Of a stretch of 5,954 bases of DNA, positions 1 to 4,963 are shown piece by piece (within the stretch, counting starts at the first letter, position 1; every line of letters begins with the position of its first letter). The notes beneath the pieces were generated by a model that was not told where the DNA came from, made no database searches, and worked only from the letters and a program-made list of their open reading frames with translations. The DNA comes from Ponticaulis sp. (GTDB taxonomy: Bacteria > Pseudomonadota > Alphaproteobacteria > Caulobacterales > Hyphomonadaceae): contig PABS01000080.1 in NCBI GenBank assembly GCA_002699325.1, positions 1-5,954 of the forward strand. Direction: 5' to 3'. A program made the position numbers and the translations under genes.

Positions 1-689
1 CCCATAATAATCAGATTGGCCTCACCATAGCTCGCTTCATGATGGGGTGTGGTGCCGTTCATGCTCGCCGCGATCATGGGAGAGGCCTGATGGGCTTTCC
101 ATTCGAGGAATTCGGTTTCACTGGCTGAATAGAACGGCATGGCGAAGAGCGAGCCCATGCTCGCGCGGACACCTTCGAAACTGTAAGGGTCGCAACAATC
201 TCCGATCAGTATGACGCCGTTCACGCCAGCAAAATCGGATGTGCGCAGAATGGTCCCCAGATTACCGGGGTCACGCACCTGATAGAGCGCGAGAAGTGTG
301 CCCTTCTTTGTGTGCTGAGGTGGGATATCTGCAAGGGTGAGCTGACGGGGCTCAAATGTCGCCAGCAGGGTTTGCGGATTGTCCTTGCGCGCAATCTGGC
401 TGAGCAGGCGTTCATGTACCAATAGGCGGCGAGCGCCCTGATCTTCAGCGCGTGAAATCAGATCTGCGACGAAAGTTCGCTCGAGCCCATCGGGCGAGCA
501 GATCACCGTTTGCGGTTTCCAGCCATGACTCAGCCCTTCCTCAATCAGGCGCGCGCCTTCGGCCAGAAACGCGTTCTGTTCGCGACGCCCTTTTTTCCGT
601 TCGAGTGTTTTCAGGGCTTTGATTTGCGGGTTTGTGGAACTGGTAATCAACTCCAGCGATTTACCGGTAGGTTTGTCAGGCTTGGTCAT
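1..689 (-). CDS. SpoU/TrmH-family RNA 2'-O-ribose methyltransferase (partial, 3' end outside window)
   Basis: This gene runs off the left edge; 229 complete codons are visible. The predicted enzyme transfers a methyl group from S-adenosylmethionine to the 2'-OH of a ribose in rRNA or tRNA; the target cannot be told from the sequence. Residues about 17-110 match the family's N-terminal substrate-binding region, with a basic ERKKGRR stretch followed by FLAEGARLIEEGL (residues 41-53). SpoU motif 1 is clear at residues 140-156 (DPGNLGTILRTSDFAGV), carrying the conserved Asn and the catalytic Arg149. The visible end, LIIM, is where motif 2 (usually LxxGNExxGL) begins, so motifs 2 and 3 of the knotted SAM site lie outside. 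The ATG at 689 was chosen because the family N-terminus starts soon after it; the frame stays open upstream to a stop near 758 without another ATG, and only a weak GGAAAG precedes it at long spacing. It is divergent from the OmpA-like gene. The family call is firm; the subfamily is unknown. Confidence 0.93.
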   Translation of the reverse strand, partial: MTKPDKPTGKSLELITSSTNPQIKALKTLERKKGRREQNAFLAEGARLIEEGLSHGWKPQTVICSPDGLERTFVADLISRAEDQGARRLLVHERLLSQIARKDNPQTLLATFEPRQLTLADIPPQHTKKGTLLALYQVRDPGNLGTILRTSDFAGVNGVILIGDCCDPYSFEGVRASMGSLFAMPFYSASETEFLEWKAHQASPMIAASMNGTTPHHEASYGEANLIIM

Positions 690-783
690 ATCTTTGCCGG
701 TTTTCTTTCCGACCCCTTGGCCCAAATGAGTATACGAGCTGGAGTCACGATGATTCGATCAGAGCGAGGCGGGATCGCAATAT
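690..783. promoter_or_regulatory. Divergent intergenic region with two GANTC sites
   Basis: This 94-bp gap separates two divergent starts, so it should hold promoters for both the methyltransferase and the plus-strand operon. A TATACT (minus strand, 734-729) overlapping TATACG (plus, 731-736) could serve as a -10 element, but I find no convincing -35 at 16-18 bp on either strand. GAGTC (742-746) and GATTC (752-756) are two GANTC sites starting 10 bp apart; GANTC is the target of the CcrM methylase in alphaproteobacteria. GGGA at 771-774, nine bases before the ATG at 784, is a modest ribosome-binding site for the operon's first gene. The promoter role follows from position only. Confidence 0.45.
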
Positions 784-2247
784 ATGGCGTTTAAGAGGCG
801 TAACCTCATAGAACTGGTAGTGCTGACTGTTGGCGTGGTGGTGTTTGGTCTGGCCGTCTCGCACGCGGTATATGTCAGCCACAACTCGTCTGACAAGCTG
901 GAAGCCAGTCTGCAGGAGCAAGCCGAGGCTGCGCTCGCAGGTGATCTGTTCACCTGGGCCAGTGTTCGTCTGGAGGGGCGCCGCGCCGTTGTAACGGGTA
1001 CTGCGCCGACCGAGGACTTCAAGGCTCAGGCGCTTGATGCTGTCAAAAGCATTCCTGGAGGGGATGGTTGGCTTGGTGGCGGTATACGTTCCGTACGCGA
1101 TCAAGTGAGCGTACAGCCACCTGCAGATCCCTATGAATTTGCAGCCTTCAAAACCACAGACATCATCACGCTGAATGGGATGGTGCCAAATCCTGAGGCC
1201 GCGGAAGATGTATCTGCAGTGCTCACAGAGCTTGGTTTCGGTGAAGAAGATGTTCGCCTTCAATTGAGCTATCGAGACGGCGTGCCAGATGGAGACTGGG
1301 CTCAGGCAATTGTTTTGGGTCTGTCAGAGCTGGCGCGACTCGATGATGGTGAATTCCGGTTGTCTGGGAAAAACCTCTATCTCTCAGGGCAGGCGCCAAA
1401 CAATGATGTGAAGCTCGAAATCCTTTCTCGCATGACGCGGCCGCCGGCAGGTTATGCAACCAGCGTAGATCTTCTTGGTACGGCGGTCTGGTCTGCAACG
1501 CTCACACGCTCGGAGCTCCGGCTGTCTGGTGATGTGCCGTCAAATGCAGCCAGGCAAGAGCTGATCCGCATTGCAAAATCCGTTTATAAGCAGCCGGTCG
1601 TGGATCAGATGCAGGTCTCCGAAATGGCGGATTCTGACTGGGTAGAGGCGATCAAGGTGGCTCTTCCGGGCTTCGTCAGATACCAAAATGGTGTGATGGT
1701 CTATCTGGAAGACCGGGTCACGATTAACGGGCAGGCCACGGCCAGCGCGGCGGACTATCTGCGCGAGGACCTGGTTCAGGCTGGCACCTATGTGGATATA
1801 GTTCCCCATGCCGACATTGTGCCCCTGCGCCTGGAGGCATTTGAAACAGCGCCTGATACTGGCGAGCTGCCAACACGCCAAGTCTGCACAGCGGCGCTGG
1901 ACGAGGCGCTGGATTTGGGGCCTATCAACTTTGAATATGCCAGGGATGAGCTGTCGCGTGAGTCAGGTCGGGCACTCGATGGCGTCCTTGCTGTCATGAC
2001 GGCTTGCCCGCATCTGATCTTTTATGTTGATGCGGCCATGTATGCAGGCGGTAAGCGCATTGCGCTCGAAAAGCTCACACAAGACAGACAGACGGCCGTG
2101 GTGAGCTATTTCATTGCACATGGAGTTCCGTTAGATCAGATTGAGATGACTGAAGTGAGGACGGACACTTCAGGGCTGGGCCGGGCGAGAGATGTGGATC
2201 CGGATCGCCAGATTTCAGTACGGTTGAGGGAGTCGTCAGATGGGTGA
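784..2247 (+). CDS. Inner-membrane-anchored protein with BON-like repeats and a degenerate OmpA-like C-terminal domain
   Basis: The 487-residue product begins with a basic stretch (K4, R5, R6) and a hydrophobic helix at about residues 9-30, which predicts an uncleaved anchor with the rest in the periplasm. Residues 59-333 hold five BON-like units, each with a turn of the form [VLI]-[TNS]-G-x-[AV]-P/T (glycines 72, 132, 202, 249, 316). Residues 368-484 resemble an OmpA/Pal peptidoglycan-binding domain: INFEYARDEL (381-390) for the usual IxFxxgsaxL, LTQDRQTAV (431-439) for LSxxRAxAV, and DRQISVRL (474-481) for NRRIEFxL. C368 and C408 could form a disulfide, as similar paired cysteines do in related alphaproteobacterial proteins. 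The normal GHTD is replaced by AAMY (417-420), so the aspartate that contacts diaminopimelate is absent although Arg435 is kept. It heads a three-gene operon and overlaps the next gene by 8 bp. The domain call is good; peptidoglycan binding is doubtful. Confidence 0.88.
   Translation: MAFKRRNLIELVVLTVGVVVFGLAVSHAVYVSHNSSDKLEASLQEQAEAALAGDLFTWASVRLEGRRAVVTGTAPTEDFKAQALDAVKSIPGGDGWLGGGIRSVRDQVSVQPPADPYEFAAFKTTDIITLNGMVPNPEAAEDVSAVLTELGFGEEDVRLQLSYRDGVPDGDWAQAIVLGLSELARLDDGEFRLSGKNLYLSGQAPNNDVKLEILSRMTRPPAGYATSVDLLGTAVWSATLTRSELRLSGDVPSNAARQELIRIAKSVYKQPVVDQMQVSEMADSDWVEAIKVALPGFVRYQNGVMVYLEDRVTINGQATASAADYLREDLVQAGTYVDIVPHADIVPLRLEAFETAPDTGELPTRQVCTAALDEALDLGPINFEYARDELSRESGRALDGVLAVMTACPHLIFYVDAAMYAGGKRIALEKLTQDRQTAVVSYFIAHGVPLDQIEMTEVRTDTSGLGRARDVDPDRQISVRLRESSDG
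958..1782 (+). repeat. Protein-level BON-like repeats, including a ~115-residue tandem duplication
   Basis: Five divergent units share a strand-turn-helix pattern around VTGTAPT (residues 70-76), LNGMVPN (130-136), LSGQAPN (200-206), LSGDVPS (247-253) and INGQATA (314-320). Units 2-3 and 4-5 also match as a larger block: the glycines recur after 117 and 114 residues, and between them DWAQAI (171-176) with R185 pairs with DWVEAI (285-290) with R299, offset 114. This suggests an ancient duplication of a two-unit block. BON domains are known to bind phospholipid membranes or other envelope proteins; that role here is inferred. Confidence 0.65.
2226..2232 (+). promoter_or_regulatory. Ribosome-binding site for the coiled-coil/HHH gene
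   Basis: GAGGGAG lies inside the last codons of the OmpA-like gene, seven bases before the ATG at 2240. It is a good Shine-Dalgarno match and supports this start. Because the ATG sits within ATGGGTGA, which also contains the upstream stop codon, ribosomes ending on the first gene can restart directly, so the two proteins are probably made in linked amounts. Confidence 0.7.
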
Positions 2248-3778
2248 GCTGCTTGCCAGCGTGTGGATGTATCTCCTTGGTGCTGGTATTGTCGGTCTCG
2301 CTTTTGGCTGGTTGCTGAGAGGGATTATTATCCCGCGAGCAAAGTCTGTTCACGTCACCGCACCGCTGGTCGATATTCCTGCTCACGTTACGGACGAGCA
2401 GCAAGAGAAGCTGGATGACGCTGACCGCGCGCTGGCTGAAGTCAAACAGGTTTCAGCTCAAAACAAGGCTCTGCGCGAGCAAACAAGCCAGCTGCAATCG
2501 GCGCTGAAGGCCGCGCAGGCGGCTGTTGTTTCTGCGGAACAAAAGGCTGCAGAAGACAGGCTTTCCAGTGAAAGTGCTGGCGCTGCAGATGTCTGGTCGC
2601 AGCGATATCTCGCTTCGCGTGTCCGTCATCTTGAAACCAGGCTTTCTGAACAAGCGCCTGAGAAGGTTGCAGAGCCTTCCCAGATTGTGCCTGAAACGCA
2701 AGATGATCCGGGATTGGATCGATGGATGCGACTCTATCTGGAAACCCGGAACAAGATTTTGACGTCTGAGCTTGCCGCTCTGAAGGGGCAAGTTCCCGAC
2801 CGTCCACTGACCGAGCCAGCTGAACTGGTTCTGGCCCAACTCGATAAGGAAGAGCGCCGTGCAGAGCTCGAAGCGCTGAAGTTCGAGCTGGCGCAATTTT
2901 CGGATGAACTGCGCACGGCCAGAGCAAAGGCGTCAGAAGCCGAGAAGCTGAGAGCAGAGCTCAAGCGTCTGTCTGAACTGGTGGAGACGAAAGTTGCAGC
3001 TGAGCAAAGCGACGATGAAAACACGCAAGAAGCGCAAAATCCGATCGCGCCAGTGGATACAGGCCGTATGGCACGCCTTGACTGGCAGAACCGCTATCTG
3101 AAAGCACGGGTTAATTTTCTTGAGAATTCCGGATCGCTTACATCACAGCCTGCAGAGACAAACGACGAATTAAAGCCGTCTGATGAAATGGCCGATCTGC
3201 AAAGTGAGATCAAACGCCTAAAGTCAGCTCTGGCTAAGACCTCGCAAGGCAGCAGCGAAGCCGAGCAGGAGCTGGTGCGGCTCCGTTGGCGCAATCGCTA
3301 TCTGGAAGGCCGGCTGAATTATCTCGATGCGGCGTCTCTGGACGCGGCGAGTGAAGCAGATGACGACATTCTGCCGACGGTTGGCGAAGATGCTGAACCT
3401 CTTAAAGGCGATGATGTAGGTGTGGATCCAGTTGGGTTTCTTTCGGAGTTTGAAAGCGAGCCCATGGAGCCAGAACACGGACCTCAGACGGAATCTAACG
3501 TGAGCACTGCGGAACACGGCGAGATTATCGAGGAGGTGCGTCCTGCTTCACTGGATAAGCCGAACGGGGACGCAGACGACCTGAAAAAGATTGGCGGTAT
3601 TGGCCCAAAGATTGAAGGCATTCTCAATGCGCTTGGCATCTTCCATTACAGCCAGATTGCCGACTGGACGCGCAATGAAGCGGCATGGATCGATAGTTAT
3701 TTGCGCTTTCAGGGCCGCGTCATGCGCGAGCAATGGGTCGCTCAGGCAAGCGATCTGGCACGTGCTGCGGCGGACTAG
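2240..3778 (+). CDS. Membrane-anchored coiled-coil protein with four WxxRYL repeats and a C-terminal helix-hairpin-helix domain
   Basis: I do not recognise a named family for the whole 512-residue protein. It starts with one hydrophobic segment (about residues 7-26) followed by positive residues (R27, R33, K35), so the body should lie in the cytoplasm. Charged, alanine/leucine-rich stretches typical of coiled coil occupy about 52-110, 196-252 and 312-348. Four copies of a W-x-x-R-Y-L-x-x-R motif begin at W119, W162, W282 and W350. Residues 366-440 are acidic and probably disordered. The end (about 445-508) is a helix-hairpin-helix-like domain with LKKIGGIGPKIEGILNALGI (448-467), then DWTRNEAAWID and QGRVMREQWVAQA. 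Domains of this type occur at the C-termini of various proteins in Rhodobacterales-like bacteria, and the GIGPK hairpin often contacts nucleic acid, though some serve protein contacts. It overlaps the OmpA-like gene by 8 bp. Domain calls are reasonable; the function is unknown. Confidence 0.88.
   Translation: MGELLASVWMYLLGAGIVGLAFGWLLRGIIIPRAKSVHVTAPLVDIPAHVTDEQQEKLDDADRALAEVKQVSAQNKALREQTSQLQSALKAAQAAVVSAEQKAAEDRLSSESAGAADVWSQRYLASRVRHLETRLSEQAPEKVAEPSQIVPETQDDPGLDRWMRLYLETRNKILTSELAALKGQVPDRPLTEPAELVLAQLDKEERRAELEALKFELAQFSDELRTARAKASEAEKLRAELKRLSELVETKVAAEQSDDENTQEAQNPIAPVDTGRMARLDWQNRYLKARVNFLENSGSLTSQPAETNDELKPSDEMADLQSEIKRLKSALAKTSQGSSEAEQELVRLRWRNRYLEGRLNYLDAASLDAASEADDDILPTVGEDAEPLKGDDVGVDPVGFLSEFESEPMEPEHGPQTESNVSTAEHGEIIEEVRPASLDKPNGDADDLKKIGGIGPKIEGILNALGIFHYSQIADWTRNEAAWIDSYLRFQGRVMREQWVAQASDLARAAAD
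2594..3325 (+). repeat. Four protein repeats, consensus W-x-x-R-Y-L-x-x-R-x-x-[aromatic]-L
   Basis: The copies are WSQRYLASRVRHLETR (from W119, base 2594), WMRLYLETRNKILTSE (W162, base 2723), WQNRYLKARVNFLENS (W282, base 3083) and WRNRYLEGRLNYLDAA (W350, base 3287). Trp, Tyr, Leu and the second Arg are kept in all four, and the first Arg in three (Leu165 in copy 2). Spacing is uneven (43, 120 and 68 residues). Copies 1, 3 and 4 follow a coiled-coil stretch, and copy 4 is continuous with it. The even sidedness of W, Y, L and R suits an amphipathic helix used as a docking or self-assembly element. That use is inferred. Confidence 0.8.
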
Positions 3779-3786
3779 CCGGGCGC

Positions 3787-3790
3787 AGGA
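3787..3790 (+). promoter_or_regulatory. Candidate ribosome-binding site for the CPBP protease
   Basis: AGGA (within GCAGGA) sits five bases before a TTG at 3796, just after the stop of the preceding gene. It favours TTG 3796 over the ATG at 3733, which lies 46 bases inside the upstream gene and has no well-spaced Shine-Dalgarno sequence. Confidence 0.5.
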
Positions 3791-3795
3791 CCGTT

Positions 3796-4554
3796 TTGAG
3801 CTTTAACCGCACACTGAAGCCGGGTGATCGCAACCTCAAGGATATGCTGGTTCCTGCCATATTCTGGAGTGTGGTCGCCTTCGGCTCTTTTAACTATCTG
3901 CTCTACAATGTCGTCATCCCGCTTCACTTTATGCTGGAACGGGGATCGGCCATTCTGATCTGGCGGTTTGCGACAGATGGCGCTCACCCTGCACATCTGG
4001 CAATTGTGGGCTTTATGGAGCTGTTTATCGGCTGGCTCTGCTTTTTGCATTTCAGGCGCAATGAGCTGGAGTATGAGGTGCTCCGACCCGGTCGTGTCAC
4101 ATCGGCCAGCGTGGTGTTTACGGTGATTGGGGCCCTGCTATTGCCGGACTGGTTTGCGTCTCTTCTCGAACCATTCTTTCGCGGAGCAGGCGGAGAGCCC
4201 GCAGATGCGTTTAAAGAGGGCGCCATCCGCAATTTTCCGGCGGCGCAGCTCCTCACATTCTTTGTTGTGGCTGTTGTGATTGCGCCGGTCATTGAGGAGT
4301 TTCTCTTTCGCGGCGCGTTTATATCGACGGCACTTGCGAGCCGCTGGCCAAAGGCGCTGGTGGTGGTCGCATCATCCGCCGGCTTTGCTTACATTCATGG
4401 GCAGTACACACCGTTCGGCCTGGCAATCGTTTTTATGATGGGCGTAGGACTTGGTGGTCTCCGGATCTGGTCGGGAGGGCTGGCCCTGCCAATGATCGCG
4501 CACTGTGTTCACAATTTCAAAGCGTTTCTTGCGTCTCTGGCGCTCGCCATGTGA
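3796..4554 (+). CDS. CPBP-family intramembrane metalloprotease (CAAX protease-like)
   Basis: The product is a polytopic inner-membrane protein of 252 residues from the TTG start, with about six or seven hydrophobic segments. It carries the three motifs of the CPBP/Rce1 family: EEFLFR at residues 167-172 (EExxxR), FAYIH at 197-201 (FxxxH), and HCVHN at 236-240 (HxxxN). These glutamates, histidines and the asparagine form the intramembrane active site in the family, whose members process prenylated proteins in eukaryotes and act in bacteriocin immunity or protein maturation in bacteria. All key residues are present, so it should be active. An ATG at 3733 in the same frame would add 21 residues (GRSGKRSGTCCGGL...) that overlap the preceding gene and look like read-through of its other frame; I prefer TTG 3796 because of the AGGA before it. 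It is last in the operon, 17 bases after the HHH gene's stop. The substrate is unknown. Confidence 0.9.
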   Translation: MSFNRTLKPGDRNLKDMLVPAIFWSVVAFGSFNYLLYNVVIPLHFMLERGSAILIWRFATDGAHPAHLAIVGFMELFIGWLCFLHFRRNELEYEVLRPGRVTSASVVFTVIGALLLPDWFASLLEPFFRGAGGEPADAFKEGAIRNFPAAQLLTFFVVAVVIAPVIEEFLFRGAFISTALASRWPKALVVVASSAGFAYIHGQYTPFGLAIVFMMGVGLGGLRIWSGGLALPMIAHCVHNFKAFLASLALAM

Positions 4555-4558
4555 ACGG

Positions 4559-4963
4559 TCAGCCTTTCGACTTGTGGGCCAGGCTGGCGGCGTTCTTCTC
4601 CCAGTTCACGCCGTCGAATGTGTGGATTTCGACACTGGTAAATTCATAGGGATCATCCAGACAGCGCCAGGTTACCGCACGGCCATCCGGATTGGAGCGC
4701 GGTGTGTAAAAGCTCTTCACGCTACAGACCGAACAGAACGTATGCTGAGCCTTCCCGGTGTTGAAAGTGTAGGTGGAAAGCTGATCTTCCCCGGTGAGCA
4801 GCCTGAAGCGGGAAAGCGGTACAATGATATGCGCATTCTGGCTTTTCAGGCAGACGGAACAGTTACAGTCTTCCACCTCAATGCGATCGGGCAGGGCAAC
4901 TTCAAATCGTACAGCGCCGCAGTGACAGCCGCCTGCGTGCCATTTCAAATTCTCTTTACTCAT
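4559..4963 (-). CDS. GFA/CENP-V-like zinc-binding protein
   Basis: The 134-residue protein matches the glutathione-dependent formaldehyde-activating (GFA) fold, also called CENP-V-like. All seven zinc cysteines are present: C13 and C15 (CHCGAVRF), C33, C35 and C38 (CNCSVC), and C77 and C80 (FCSVC). By analogy with Gfa, the C-x-C-x-x-C group holds the catalytic-site zinc and the others a structural zinc. FYTPRSNPDG (85-94) and CLDD (101-104) are also typical of the CENP-V-like branch. The glycine usual after the last zinc cysteine is serine (S81). Most bacterial members have no proven reaction and activity of Gfa itself on formaldehyde adducts is debated, so no substrate is claimed. The ATG at 4963 was chosen because the conserved part starts at once; a start at 5056 would add 31 residues antiparallel to nothing conserved and overlap the amidase by about 100 bases. 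ATG overlaps the amidase stop within ATGAGTAA, and no Shine-Dalgarno is seen, which suggests translational coupling. Confidence 0.92.
   Translation of the reverse strand: MSKENLKWHAGGCHCGAVRFEVALPDRIEVEDCNCSVCLKSQNAHIIVPLSRFRLLTGEDQLSTYTFNTGKAQHTFCSVCSVKSFYTPRSNPDGRAVTWRCLDDPYEFTSVEIHTFDGVNWEKNAASLAHKSKG

Noticed and set aside
729..736. TATACT/TATACG as a defined sigma-70-type promoter
   Set aside because: No acceptable -35 element is found at 16-18 bp on either strand, so it is mentioned only as a possible -10 within the intergenic region.
510..794. A 94-codon plus-strand open frame across the methyltransferase start and the intergenic region
   Set aside because: The methyltransferase frame on the other strand has clear SpoU motifs; this frame shows no domain and runs into the start of the OmpA-like gene.
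788..801. A possible CtrA-like half-site pair (TTAA...TAAC) at the start of the OmpA-like gene
   Set aside because: The spacing and the second half do not fit TTAA-N7-TTAA, and it lies inside the coding sequence.
745..1263. A 172-codon minus-strand open frame opposite the OmpA-like gene
   Set aside because: It has no recognisable domain, an unlikely composition, and lies wholly antisense to a well-supported gene except for its end in the intergenic region.
2442..2927. Two minus-strand open frames (2442-2927 and 2453-2896) within the coiled-coil gene
   Set aside because: They are shadows of the alanine/glutamate-rich coiled-coil coding sequence, with no ribosome-binding site or domain.
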